Positions 44,177-56,454 of a stretch of 64,000 nt of DNA are shown one piece after another; positions within the stretch are counted from its first letter, which is position 1; every line of letters begins with the position of its first letter. Origin of the DNA: Exophiala sp. HKRS030 (taxonomy: Eukaryota; Ascomycota; Eurotiomycetes; Chaetothyriales; Herpotrichiellaceae); assembly GCA_023897205.1 (NCBI GenBank), contig JAHWDD010000001.1, positions 4,278,001 through 4,342,000 on the forward strand. Reading direction: 5' to 3'. The notes under the pieces were generated by a model. That model worked only from the letters and a program-made list of their open reading frames with translations. It was not told the origin of the DNA and ran no database searches. The position numbers were made by a program, and so were the translations under genes.

Positions 44177-47100
44177 TTACCAAAAACCTTTCTCCCTGCT
44201 AACCACCAGACTCGATCCAGAGGATGGGCCTCCACCCATAGGGCGAAGAGGACCGACATGACTGGCGCTGTCGTCCGGGAAGACGGTCGAGGTTCCGATG
44301 TCCTCCTCGCCGTCCTCGACGACTGGGACTTCTGCACCGCCCATGCCGAGACGATACTTTGAGCCGTCGGGTCTGAGAAACACCTGTGCGACTTCGTTTA
44401 TCCGGATGCCATGCACCGGCTCCTCCCAGCTTCGTCCGCCAGGTCCAAGGTGCGCCGCTGGCATTGCAGAGCCCCACCCAGAACCTCTCCCGCTATGTGC
44501 GTTTCCTCGCAGTGTCATAGGCGCAAGTGCCGTTTTCGTCGACTGGGCGCTGCGGTGTCCCAAGCCGACGTTACTTAGGCGTGTGGGAGGTATCGTCGCC
44601 ACAATGTCTTGCTTCTGCTTCGCGTCTTGGATGTCCAGCTGCATCAGCGTCCCAACATTGCGCGTACCGACGAAATCCATCTTGCTAACCATGTGTGTTG
44701 CAACGTCCAGCATGGCACGGATCACAGACTTTTCAAGGATACTTTTGCCTGTGCTTTCTGAGGGTGTGAATTCACCAATCTCGAGATCCTCATTGCCCTT
44801 GAGGGCAGCTGTGACCTGTTTATGGACGATCGAGAGCTCGTAATGGATGCGGCCTTCCTTCGCGATGGTCTCGTATTCATCTTGTGCTGCCTCATAACCT
44901 TGCCACAGGTTTCTGTCTTCTGGATGGCACTTGAAGAGGAGGCTCTTAGACTCAACAACTTTAAGCTGAACATCCTGACAGTCACGTAAATTGCAGTCAT
45001 GATAGCTGACGCGACGGACGATTAAATTTTTGATTTTGATCTCGTGGTCTGTCGGCTGGCGAAAGACAATGATCAGCTTCTGTTTGCTGGGGAGAACGTA
45101 CAGAGACTGAACGAAAGAGTCGACACTGTTAGTGAGCGTTTCAGGTGGATCGGGCCAAATCAGATGACCAGAGAGGGTTGCTGCACAGTCCCAGATTGAT
45201 TCGGGAACATGCATGTTGACAGTCCCGACAGTGATTTGGCCCTTTCTGAGTTCATAGTTGCCGCCCTGGTCGACTACGATCAGAAAGTCTTCGTTGAACC
45301 TATTCTGGCAGGAAAATTCATATGTGACAGTAGTAGGCCCTGGATCTTGGCTCCAGAGTCTGTTACTGTCACCCTTATTCGGGTTCCTAAAGCGAAGAAC
45401 CCCGTCAACGTCTTCGCCGTTTGTGGTTAGAATTTTGGTAAAGGTTGCTGATGACAGATGGACGCCATTTGGCGGGTCGAAGAGTGAGTTCCAGCCAGAG
45501 ATGTCGTATAGTTTTTGATCTTGGATATGGGGCCCGGACGACGCAATGACTTGACCAAAGCCAATATCAAAGTTCAGCCGGCCATTGAAAGCTCTAGCAG
45601 CTTCAAACGAAGATTGTAGCAACTTAATGAGCTTACTGCATTGCTCTTCTTTCGCTTTTGCATTGAGAATTTCGGGATGTGCCTGAGCCACAACAGAATT
45701 CTTTTCTCCCGCAATCCGCCGGCGTTTCCATTTGCTCATCTCATCTGACTGCTCCGTCGGCGATGGCTTCGGCAACTGGCTAATAGGCTGAGAGCCATAT
45801 GCTTCCCGCATCGCTTTCGCGAGTCGTGCCTGTCTTTCGGCCTTAGTCTCCTGTTGAGTTGACGTTTTGCCAGGATTTTTGCCTTGCTGGCGCATCGTAG
45901 AGTGTGTTGGAGGTACCCTGTCGTCGGCTTCTTTTTTGTTCGCAACCTCTTGCCTGTTTGAGTGCTCTTTCTGCTTCTGGCTGGCTTCAATGGCTGCTAA
46001 AGCAAGTGCGATGCTGTTCTGCTTCAGTCTGGTTTGGTCAGGCAGCGGAATCGAAGCCACTCTGTACTCAGAACCCTCTTCACTGAAACGAATTCCTGTC
46101 CTTGTGGAAACACGGCTGCTGAAAGATTGAGTTTCACTTAGATCAATGAGTTTCTCAGTGGGCATGTGTGTGGCAGTAGGCTCCAATGGGTCATCCATGA
46201 TATTTCGTATCCCGACTTGATCCCAATATGAAGCTGGTCGCTCCAGTGGCACAAAAGACTCAAAGCCGGGAGGGACACGATGGTAACCCCGGGCCGAAGG
46301 GCCTGAAGCGAGTTCAACCAGGTGTCCCTGACCCCGGCCACGACCCCTGCCTCTTGGACGATCCTGACCAGCTCTGGACGCAGTATGAATTTGGGCCCCG
46401 ACAATGCCAGCGTAATTACCGCGTCCGCGCCGATGACTTGCTTCGAGTGGCAATGTTCTGGCTTCAGGGTTGTGACTGTCGTTGTCGCTCCACATTCCGC
46501 TCCGACTGCTCCGACTGCGACCCCTACCACGAGACGAATTGCCCCGTATCCCACCACGAACGGTAGCATCAATATTGAAGCCTCGTTGTCCATGGGAAAG
46601 TGTAGTAGGTCGTCTATAAGCATTGCTATCGAATTTTGGTCTCGGGGTGGTCGAGATATCAGGCATCTCAGGCGTTAGAGGCGGTCTAAAGGGTGTAGGT
46701 CTGCTATGATCTGGTGTCCTGGATCGTTGTAATGTGGTATCTGCACCATCTTCTGGGACAACATGGATAGATGGTGACGATACGCTGGACTTAGATCCAC
46801 ATGGTCGAGGGAGAGCATTAGAACTAGGTAGCGTCCATGATGCAACGGGGTGTGGCTCATCAACAATAGCGGCTTGCTCTATAGCTTCCACCTCAAGTAT
46901 CTCGGGGTCCCTACTTGAACGTGGGCGGAGAACAGATTGAGTTTGGCAGTCCTGACTATGCACTGGCGTCGATGTTGCAGATAGATATGGAGATTTATTG
47001 GACACAGATCTTGGGCTGCTCTTTCTGATAAAGCTCTCTGTATCCTCCAGCAGGTGTTTGTCTGCATTCTTCTCTGCATGTGCAATGGTCGACGGTTTCG

Positions 47101-48711
47101 CTGGAGACGATTCGTCTTCTTCATCATCCGAGTCCGCCACAAGAACTCTTCGGCGACCTGTTGGTTGTATAGGCTTGGTCGGAGATTCTGTTCTAGGCAG
47201 ACTGTCTTTTTTGACGGTCTGTGCGATACTTGACGGTTTCGCTGAGAGCATCTCGTCTTCCTCATCATCTGAGTCCACCAGGAGAAGTCTTCGTCGACCT
47301 ACTGGTTGTGTAGGCTCCGTCGGGGATTCTGTTTTAGGCGGACTATCCTTCTTGCTGGCCTGTGCGATGGTCGTCGGTTTCACCCTGGATGTTTCATCTT
47401 CCTCATCATCCGAATCCGCCACAAGAAGTCTCCGGCGGCCCGTTGGTTGTGAAGACTCGATCGGGGCTTCAGGAGCAACCTCAGGATCTGCACCGCAGAC
47501 AATTTTGTTGCTCCACATCTCAATTCTTGCGTCCTTCGAATCTCGCTTCAACTTTTTCTGATCGCTCCCTAATTTTGAGCCGGCTTTTGAAGGAATAACA
47601 GGCTCGAGATTCCTCGGATTACCAAAGCTTTCGAAGACAAAGTCATTCCATAAACTTGAGGCCTGGAGCTTGGTGTCATTTCTGGCTTGGCCGAGAGAAA
47701 ACTTCTCTGGCTTTTCCATCACGCCATGTTCCAAATTATGTGTCCGCAATTCCCCAATCACCATCCTGGTCAGGTCTCGTTCGCCTTTGTTTACTATGAT
47801 TCGGTGGTATGAGGGGTGACCGGGTTGTATGTGCACATACTCAATTCGAGCCTCTCTTTGAGTCGGATTCCAGATGAGGAGATCTGCCGCAGCCCTGAGT
47901 GGTTGCTTCGCCTGCTGGTGTTTGATGATTTCCTTTGCGTGTCAGTTTTATCCCTGCAGAGTAAATAGGCACGTACTAGCAGCGGCTCAAGTCTTTGCAG
48001 CTTCTCAAGAGCTATACTAAACTGGCCGTGAAACAGCCTACACCGCTGTTCCGCCTCTTCGAAATAGATAGAGGTCCCGGTCAGATTCGTGATCTGCTGC
48101 GCATACAGATGAGGTAGGATTTTTATATCTCCGTTGCGTGGTGTCCAAAAAGCCGTAAGGTGCTGCAGGCTCTCCAAGGCGTCTTGACCATCTGAATCGA
48201 CGTCTGGCAGCCAATCCCCCAGCGGGCCATCCTGCGACCTGGTGTCCCGGATGTAGTCGTCAGTAACAGTACCTTCCAGCGGTTTCACACGTTCCTCTTC
48301 GTCGAATGCCAAGCCCCGAGACTCATAAGCTGTCACGTAATTGGACACTTGGTGTAGGATTGTCAAGAGAGTTCTATCATCGCCTGGATCGACCTCTGTA
48401 GAGAAGGTCTTTGGGAGCAGTTAGCACAGTTCATATCATTTTCAAGGTTCACCGGCAAATAAACTGACTTGTGTATCTGCTCCAAACGTAACGAACGGCG
48501 CGCTTTTCGGATCCAAGGAGGATTGCCTAAGCCAAAATGAGATGAAATCATCACGCATAGGAGGAGCGCACTCACATAAGGTTGCGGATAACCTCATCGG
48601 ACTGTATCACTGTCAGTATGGGCCAGCTAGCTGGAAATTTTCACTCACTCCCAATTGTGTAAACTCGTACGTTGAGGCCACGAAGATTTTCTTCTTCTCT
48701 TCGATCGTCAT
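44177..48711 (-). CDS. Large unknown protein (1445 aa) with acidic 47-residue tandem repeats and RG-rich region
   Basis: Five exons: 48711-48649, 48601-48576, 48526-48453, 48395-47977, 47932-44177; introns of 47, 49, 57 and 44 nt, all GT-AG, all phases checked. Exons 1-4 are short (63, 26, 74 and 419 nt). The start ATG (MTIEEKKKIFVAS) has a good context, but the frame is open further upstream. Exon 4-5 gives ITNLTGTSIYFEEAEQRCRLFHGQFSIALEKLQRLEPLLEIIKHQQAKQPLRAAADLLIW. Three units starting QPxGRRRLLVxDSDDEEDE follow, then Ser/Pro-rich sequence, an RG/RGG-rich region and a globular C-terminal third. This fits a nuclear protein, perhaps RNA- or chromatin-linked. No known family recognised. Confidence 0.65.
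47077..47449 (-). repeat. 141-bp coding tandem repeat (about 2.6 units)
   Basis: Unit encodes 47 residues: QPxGRRRLLVADSDDEEDE then a KPxTIAQxxKKDSxPxTESPTxP linker. Units 1 and 2 are complete, the third diverges after TIAH. Between-unit differences are substitutions, with no gaps in the first two. Confidence 0.8.
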
Positions 48712-49484
48712 CTTGACGATCGGCACTGCGCCGGGGCTGGATCCCAGGTCCTGCGGCAAAAGTGTTATGGCCCGTGACGCATCAACCCATGGGGCTATCG
48801 AATACGAGTCAAGCCATGTAAAGCGCAGGTCAATGGAGATGGAAGAAAGTTGTAGAAAGATTTTAAGGAATCCGATGTAGGAGAGGAAGTATCGAAATAT
48901 CTGTGGTTGTCGTTGTCGGCATGGATCAATTTAAGGCCGTGAGGGGCGCCTCAGCCTTGCGTGCCTGCCGCTTGCCATTGAAGGTTGTGGGATTTCTTCA
49001 CCAGGACCGGAGTGAGGTACGCGACATGGACATGAAAGAGAAACAATCATCTTCACAATAAAGGTATTACACATTTTGCTATATGCATGCCCCTAGAAAG
49101 TGAGGCGTGGAATTGATCTTGCAAGCCCACATGGGGTGTGATATTCACTTCTTTTGAATTGACATGCAGTTGTGGAGGAATATGCCTGAATTTGTGTACC
49201 TTTGCGGCCATTCAATTGGAGTTTCTTCACTCAACTCGATCTCGTGCCTCGTACAGTGGGTCGGATATGGGCTGAGAAAATTGGCCACGATGGGCGGAAG
49301 AAGTATAATTATGCAGTAAGTGCCTACGTCTATTCTTGCGGCATTTTGCCCTTTAGCCATACACAGTATTTGGTCATCGCGTCGTATATTTCATCATCCA
49401 TTCAGCTCAAAGTTCAACGTGACATCAAGGTGCCTTCTCGACCTCGGCGTGATCTCAAAGGAGCTCAACGCAGGGTAAGATCCT
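48712..49484. other. Intergenic region upstream of the 1445-aa gene
   Basis: The frame of exon 1 stays open upstream of its ATG, so part of 48712-48900 could be coding with an earlier start. The rest is unannotated. Confidence 0.45.
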
Positions 49485-50642
49485 TCATTTGGACACCTTG
49501 GTTGAATCTTTTCGCCGATGCTTGATCAATTTGGTTGGACTCCTCCTACCAGACTTTTCGCTGCGCTGATCCGAGACTTCACTGTGACCGTTAACTGGGT
49601 GACTCTGTTGTGAGGCCAAAGCACTCTGTCCATGGTTCACCACGTCCTCGACTTTCATCACCCAGCGCATTCGACCTGTAACCTCGGTCATCTCGTCTAC
49701 TTTTTGTGTGATGGCAGCATCGTTACTGCCCGCTTTTGCCTTGAGTTCGGTAATTGCAGTATCGATTTGGTCTCGGTATGTTTTGAAGTTTGTAGTGAGC
49801 CTCCTGGTAAGATCTTCCAAGGTTGATATTGTCTGCCGCTGCTGCTCTGCCACGATCTCTAGCTTTTTCTGCTTCTCTGCATCATCCTCAGTGCGGCGAA
49901 GCAGGTTGTTGAATTGAGCTCGGATCTTATCCAGGCCACCTTGATGTCGGTCGTAGTCCATCTTCCGGCACGCTACAATCGTTTCGTATTCAGCTTCCCT
50001 TTGGGCAGCGAGAGCCTTGGCCTGGCTGGCTTCGTTCCTCCATATCTCCTCGCTTTCTGCGGCTGCAGCTGCCTGGGATTGTGCGTGAGCTGTCTTGGCC
50101 TTCTCTTTCGTGAGCTCGTCCTGTAGGTCTCTGACCTGCCTTTCTCTTCTCTTTAATTGTCGGTCGTGGGCTTCGTGAGTTTGCTCGTAAATGCTATTCC
50201 GATCTTGGAGTGATTGGTTTCGCGCTGCAAGCGTCTCCTTGGATTTCTCGGCCTCCTCATGACGCATCTTCAACACTTGCTTCTCCCGGCGTAATTTATC
50301 GATGTCTCCTTGTAGCCGCTCGATCACTCTGCCCGACTTTCCAGTTCCTGCATGACCAATAGCCGATGACCAAGGGGTCGCGTCCGAAGAAGAGGAGGAA
50401 TTGTCTGAGTTTGACACGACTGACAAGGTGTTAGAAGAGTTGTTATTGGAGCCTCAAGATGGAATACCTGAACGCATAACGGATGCACTGACGACCCTGC
50501 TTGTAGCTGGTCGAGTAGCATCTTGGTGATTCTGCTCCTTAAGCATGCCATCGACTTCGGACATGGCGTTTTCGACTTGGGCATTAGAAGATGCAGTTAA
50601 CGAGGGCTCTGCGATAGCCACTGTGTCAGTAAGACTCGACAT
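49485..50642 (-). CDS. She3-like coiled-coil protein (SWI5-dependent HO expression protein 3 family)
   Basis: Exons 50642-50468 and 50419-49485, intron 48 nt; 369 residues. The start ATG (MSSLTDTVAIAEPS) is followed by an acidic/Ser-Thr-rich segment and then the family's G-T-G-K-S-G-R-V-I-E-R-L block (about residue 82), leading a long heptad-rich coiled coil to about residue 290 (LRREKQVLKMRHEEAEK...LQDELTKEKAKTAHAQ). The C-terminus is basic, ending RRKDSTKVSK. Yeast She3 is an adaptor for myosin-driven mRNA transport; Pezizomycotina proteins with this N-terminal block carry the name without proof of the same job. No enzyme motif. Confidence 0.75.
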
Positions 50643-51541
50643 ATCGACAACGAGTACCTCGGGCGAATTTCAGGTGAGAAGCGCGTACCAGAGCGGGTAA
50701 AGAGCTCCTGAGCCGCGAGTGAAATCAACGGCGTGGGTGAGTCTCTGGAAACGCGAGATTTCCTCCTCATGACACGTTCCTTTGAGATGATGCGATAGAT
50801 CTGACTGGATCCACGCTGGGATGCGGCCTGAACTTGGATGTGGTATAGGGCGGTTGCGATACAGAGTTTGTGCAGGTGCTAATGAAAGTGTGAACCATCT
50901 GGCTCATTCCGCGTGAGAATAGTTATAATAGAACTGTCTTGTACAGCGACAGGAACAATGAAGACACCAGGGACGTGTAGATATCCTATAACAGACTGAG
51001 ATGATGGCATTATTTGTTTGATTTGGGCGCGCCGTGGTGGAGATCTGGAGTGCACAGGGTAAGCAGGCAACGGCCAGGGCCCGGGAAATCATTCTGAGGC
51101 TAATTGATGCAATTGGAGTCGTTGGAAGAAATGGACGATTGACAGCCCCGATCGAATGGGTGACATGGGTAAACACAATCCACTTCCGGGCTTCCCTTGG
51201 GTGGCTCGGAGGCTTCCGAGGGTCCTCTCAGGCACCCAACAGACAAAGCTTTCAGGGACAAACGGCGCTAATGCCAGGGGCACCCGCGCCACCAAATGTC
51301 AAATATTTTAAGCATGACGCACGTTCAATTTCTTGGATCTCTTCCAATTGCCATTCGAGACATTGCACTTTTACATATAAGTATGCATTAAACACTATCC
51401 GTACCTGAGGGATCAAGTACTGGTATTTTCCAAGCCACCATGTACGCTAGATTGAGATTCTCGATTTCCTCTTATGCACCAGCGTGGGTATCCTGACAAC
51501 GCCTTGCTTTGAATGCGAATCAAATTATTCCTTCTGCCCGT
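50643..51541. other. Intergenic region
   Basis: Between the She3-like gene start and the 3' end of the GPI-anchored protein gene. Nothing recognised. Confidence 0.5.
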
Positions 51542-52264
51542 CTAGCTCAAGCACACGACCGCAGCGAAGATGCCCATGACCATAGCCGCCGAGCTTCCAA
51601 GCTGCGCAACTCCGGCGGCATTTGAATCTGGAGCACTCGTCGTTGCAGCGGCCGTTGGCGACGAGGAAGATGTTGAGGTCATGTCGCCGAATGTTACAGA
51701 TCCTGATGATGTCTCGGTGGTTGTAGATGGCAGGCTGGCGGTGCGCGAAATCGTGGCAGAGCTGTGACTATGTTAGCCGCTGTGAACGCTGTAGTGTGGT
51801 CGAACTATCTACCTGAACGTGGTGTTCCTTGGAATGGCAGATCCTGTTCCTTGCGAAGCTCCAGAATTTGTTGATGTAATACTGGCAGTCGAGTTCCCCG
51901 AGGCCGACGCAGTGGTTGACGCGGTAGAGCTCGTAAGGGAAAATTGGCCGCTGTAATTGATATCGTTCTGACCCTGAGTGATCTGCAAAGCATAGTCGTT
52001 GGCAGTCTTGAGGTCTTTCTGCACAGTCCAAACGAAGAAATCCTCGGAGATGCCATCTGCCAGCGTCTGCACAGTCTTCAGGTCATCTGGGTCTCCTTCG
52101 CGGAGAGTGATGGTGACAGGCGTATCGTCACCACCACCCCAGGTGATGTTGTACGATTCACCAGCGACAACAACAGCCGGGACATGGGTGAATGCAATTT
52201 TGGTCTGTGCCAGGGCGTACGAGTAGAGCGACGCTCCTAGCAGGAGGGCTTTTGGGAAGAACAT
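51542..52264 (-). CDS. GPI-anchored Kre9/Knh1-domain cell-surface protein
   Basis: Exons 52264-51813 and 51761-51542, intron 50 nt; 223 residues. The ATG at 52264 gives a signal peptide MFFPKALLLGASLYSYALAQ; an ATG 34 codons upstream was rejected because it would bury that signal peptide. A Kre9/KNH-like beta-sandwich follows (FTHVPAVVVAGESYNITWGGGDDTPVTITLREGD...FFVWTVQKDL), then a Ser/Thr-rich stalk. The C-terminus (SSAAMVMGIFAAVVCLS) is a GPI-attachment signal. Family members sit in the plasma membrane or wall, some linked to beta-1,6-glucan assembly. Extracellular location is well supported; molecular role is not. Confidence 0.82.
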
Positions 52265-52895
52265 ATTGGCTGGTTTGGCCGCGCGTTCGAGGCTTTCTGC
52301 GGATAGAAGTAGTTGTTCGAACGTCAAGAACACAGGCAAAATGGCAGGATGTCTGGAATGTACCAAAATGTGATGGTTTGGCTAAAGTCAAAACAGAGTA
52401 ACGCGGCTTTGATGAATATGCCTGCTGAAGAGGAAGAGAAAGCTGGGCACTTTGAATACGCGCAGGACAGGTTCAATGTCCTCCAGGATAACCCTGTCAT
52501 ACGATGAAACTCTGGACCATTCACTGTCAAGCTAATAGAAGCTCGTATTATGATACTCCAGAATCTTGTCTCGGAATTGAGAACCTGAGAAATGAGGCTG
52601 CAGTTCACAACCAATAGCATGTCGAAAGAAAGTACAACCTTGCCTGATTCAGCTAGCAAGTTCTGAAAAAGTAGCATCCAATTTCAGCCTCGTCCAGGTC
52701 CAAACACCTCAAGATTGTGGACGACTCTCATTAGTTATCCAGGTCGTCGCTGCGATAATTCTGATATCGTCCCAATCGAATGGTTGCCTAGCAGCCAGTC
52801 CATCCTCCAGAAACACTCCTATTGTATCCTATTGCCCGACCCAATGTCGTGCTGGACGCTGAAAAGATCATCTTTCAGACTGTTTCTGTAGCGCA
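52265..52895. other. Intergenic region
   Basis: Upstream of the GPI-protein gene and downstream of the tyrosinase 3' end. No gene seen. Confidence 0.5.
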
Positions 52896-54990
52896 TTAAA
52901 CTGGCTGTGACCCCATATTTGGCCGCGAAGCCCCGCATGGCTTGCCATTAGTCGCAGATCGCTGCCACTGGACGGCTCCATATTGAGGAAATCTGTCATC
53001 GGCATCTGTTGGAATCACAGATCGGCTGTAGACAGAAATGGAGAGGCCCGAGACTGCTTCTAATGGAACCTCGTCCCCTGTCGCGGTCCGGGCTCGCCAG
53101 TTCAAAGCCTTCTGTAGTAGTGGTATCACTGACTCGGGTGACAAGTCTTTCAGAACGCCTCGCATAACACCGGCAGCCAAAATGTGCGTCAGTGAGACTT
53201 CGCTCCCAACTTGTCCCTCAGGAGCCCCGCCTGGGTGAATCAGAGAAACATTGGCATGGCCGAACTGTGCATATGATCCTATTAGATTTTTGGCTGTTGG
53301 TCGCAAGGTAACGTCGGTTGGCGGGTCACCGATGAAGAAGTCGATGCAGTAGCTAGTATCCAAAGCGAATCGATCAACCAGTACAGCGATAGACCATTGC
53401 GTCTCGAGATTATTGACGTTCAGATCCCGTACCATGTCAAGGTCGACATTGCCAAAGGCATCGGCAACATTGGCTGATCTCTGCTTCGTCGCCCTACTAA
53501 TGCGGCTGTGCGTGATATTCGTGCGAGGATTGTACTGGGTATTGATGAGACGCCGTAAATTGCTGGCCAGCTCAGCTTGAGTCTTGTTCCAGTCTTCCAG
53601 TCCAGGGTAGCCGTACCCAAAAGTCCTAATGCTACGGACGCCGTCGGTGGTGAACATAGTACTGCCCGCATCAGAGTGGAAAGGGGCCAATGCTTGTTAT
53701 GTTAGTTTATGAATCCGCGCACCTTGTGACGGCACTCACCAGTGGAGCCAGAATCAATAAAACCTTTCGCTTCGTAGTATGAGCCGAACATGTTCACGGT
53801 AGGGACGATGTAACTAGTGGGATTGAGAATCTGCCACATGGCAACAAGGCGATCAACATTGACGTGGTGCAACCAGAACACAGGGTCAAAGCCTGCTGTT
53901 TCGGGAAACTCCATATGTCCATACCCCCCAACACTGTTGTGGATGCTGTTGTGGATGGCCTCGATATTGTTCAAGATGCCTGGATTGCCACCCGGATTGT
54001 TGCAAGAAAAAAGAGTGTAATCCGAGATCGTTGTGAACAACTGATATGTAAGAGAAAGCAGCCTGAGATGATACATTTAGCGTTGTGTCCACGACCAGAT
54101 TCTTCCTCTTACCCTGGAGCTTGTGCTCTCAATGACGCAGTCGCCGCAGTTTGATTGCTTTGTTCCGTAGCATCATCATACCATCTAACGGTGGTTCCGA
54201 ATTTTGCCAACTAGAAATCTATTAGTGCAAGCATTTCTCGTTCGGCATGAATGCGTACAGGATGTGAAGGCGGGAAGCCATTTCCTGCAGCGTTGGACTG
54301 GAAGTTATAACTGAAGAGCGGGTTTTCGACAGTCTGCAATCCTTCCGGTGTGTTCACAGTGATCTCGGGTTGAGTGACCACGTCTGGCAGAGCAGGATGC
54401 AATGCCCAATCCCAATACGGAAAACGCAAATTGAAGGCGGCTTGTTGGTATTGGTCGCGTTGTTCTTCTGGGAAGATGTCTGCAATTTCTTGCGCGTAGG
54501 TCCAGATGATTTGCTATCCACGATAAGCTCCCATTCAACAAGTATTCATGCAGACCGAACCTCGAAGAGTGCTACATAGGGCCGATGCCACATGGGAAAT
54601 GGAACAGCGCTGTGTAGACAAAATCCAGCATATTGGCCTGTGCCCAACACGCCATCCCAAGGGACCTGAGGGTAACCATGAATGCCTGCTTGTTATGAGC
54701 CTTGGTAGCATATGGGCAGCCGAATATTCCAAACCTGAGATCTGGAAGTATGAAAGAGGTTCCGACTGGTTTGCAGCCTGGAAAGCCATCATGGACAGGA
54801 TCAACAAATGGAAAGCAGGGCCAGAATTGGCGAATTCGTGGATTTCATAACGAAGTGGCCGCGCCCCAGTGGTTGAGTTCACACCACCCAACGCACCAGT
54901 CACTTTGAAGCCATGTAATCCAGGTGAAAGAGACAAGAAGAGCAGGAAGAGGAACAAGAAGAGTATCTTGGGGCTGGGTAAGACCGACAT
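52896..54990 (-). CDS. Tyrosinase (type-3 copper monooxygenase), six exons
   Basis: Exons 54990-54735, 54685-54561, 54513-54259, 54210-54113, 54062-53740, 53692-52896; introns 49, 47, 48, 50 and 47 nt; 617 residues. N-terminal signal peptide MSVLPSPKILFLFLFLLFL. Copper site A: CLHSAVPFPMWHRPY, including the Cys-x-His thioether pattern. Copper site B: HNSIHNSVGGYGH and the DPVFWLHHVNVDRL block with its His pair. The C-terminal 250 residues are the tyrosinase C-terminal domain (ADAGSTMFTTDGVRSIRTFGYGYPGLEDW) that shields the site until cleaved. The enzyme oxidises monophenols to o-quinones, a step to melanin. Apparent stop TAG at 54213-54211 lies inside the 48-nt third intron, so the gene is intact. 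Confidence 0.92.
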
Positions 54991-55974
54991 GTTGCCGATA
55001 CTTTGGTGAAGGGTTATCGTGACGACGTGGTGGTGGAGAGGGAGAATCTTGACAGCAGAAGAATTTCCTCAGAGGTAAAATGAGAATTGAATCATAGACC
55101 GCGCTTCGCAATCTGGTCGTTTGACCATCAAAAGACAATGCCCATTTCGCACGCCCCTTGAGAAACCCGGGGACATCCCGTCGCGTTGGTGCTGGAGGGT
55201 CGGACAACTGCATCGAGTCGTGCACATTTGTAAAAGGTGATGGACAGGAGATGAGTCCATGTGACAGCGAAACGCTTCTGAAGACACCACCTTTGTTTCT
55301 GTGAATCTAGCTGAGGCTTCGTCTGGACCCAGTATAACACAGCATCTAGATCTTACAGTGTCCGTCATGGAGCATGCAGCCGTATCTCTGCACGTGTTTG
55401 AGATAATGATTAGCGCATTCTATTTCCAGTCGGCAGATTGCTTTAGGTAGGGAGCAGTCCACGGAAGTTCACCGAGGGATATGCTCCTGGTCCCTTCCGT
55501 TGTACGGCACGAATTGCAGTTACACAGGACAAGCTGCCTTGCCGGCCAGAAAAAGCTTGACGTAGAGATGGGGATGTCAAGGAGCCAGACCAAGGGCACC
55601 CGGTCATAAGAGATTCTTGACATCCTGGTGTAGGACAAAGCTGGCAGGATCTAGAATTGATAAGGAGCATCGTACAATGGGAAACAAATATCTAGCTAGA
55701 GACAGTGAGATTGAACAAGTTGGAACAGGCACAAACCAGACACTTACGTATCTTTAGTGCTCCCGGCAAGGCCGGAATGAGGACTTTTTGTTTATCCGAA
55801 GCTGCCGCCTAAAATATTATCTTTCTACATGAAGCCGCAGTCAAATATCCTACACGATACGAAATATCCCCTGCACCTTTGACCCCTTGTGTTATTGCAG
55901 ACTCTGGTAGTGTGCAAGTCATCTAAACCTAATACCCTGCCATTGTTATATCCTCAACCCTCGCAGCCACAGCC
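54991..55974. other. Divergent promoter region (tyrosinase / PGA2-like)
   Basis: About 1 kb shared upstream of both genes. No coding content recognised. Confidence 0.5.
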
Positions 55975-56454
55975 ATGGTTGAATATGTGCCCCCGCCACA
56001 AGATCTCTCCCAGCTGAACGCCGTCCAGAAGTACATGCAGAAGGGTCATCTGGACAGGGAAGACTACATTTGGCTGTTCATCATTGTTCTCGCATATTTC
56101 ACAGCAAGGCCATATATACAGAAGTTCTTCAAATGGTGGATGGGCAGTGAAGACCAGAAAGAGGGCGAGGAGGTCATGACCGAATACTTCCAGTCCAAGG
56201 CCAAGGTCGGGCCGAACGCTATTCGAGGAACAGAATCTGAAGAGCCAAGCCTGATCCCAGAGAACGCTGGCGATGCCAACGCCTCAGGCAGCAATATAGA
56301 CCAGAAGGGTGGCGTGGTAAACAGGAAGGCCAAAGGGAAATCTGGAGAAGAACAACTGTTAGATTGGGACGATGAACCAGCCAGACAGCCTACAGCAGGA
56401 GACAAGAACGATGTCGTTGCATGGATGGATAAGTGGACGAATGACACAGAATAG
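55975..56454 (+). CDS. Pga2-like ER membrane protein
   Basis: Single exon, 159 residues. ATG at 55975 (MVEYVPPPQDLSQLNAVQKYMQ); one TM segment at residues 32-50 (YIWLFIIVLAYFTARPYI), then a charged acidic/basic tail ending DDVVAWMDKWTNDTE-like with Trp-Asp-Asp (LLDWDDEPARQ). Pga2 proteins are small ER-membrane proteins linked in yeast to maturation of secreted and GPI-anchored proteins. Assignment rests on length, the single TM and the conserved N-terminal and WDD blocks. Confidence 0.75.
   Translation: MVEYVPPPQDLSQLNAVQKYMQKGHLDREDYIWLFIIVLAYFTARPYIQKFFKWWMGSEDQKEGEEVMTEYFQSKAKVGPNAIRGTESEEPSLIPENAGDANASGSNIDQKGGVVNRKAKGKSGEEQLLDWDDEPARQPTAGDKNDVVAWMDKWTNDTE

Noticed and set aside
54211..54219. 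In-frame TAG in the tyrosinase frame after ALIDF
   Set aside because: A 48-nt GT-AG intron (54258-54211) with an ACTAAT branch site removes it and joins SHP to LAKFGTT in frame.
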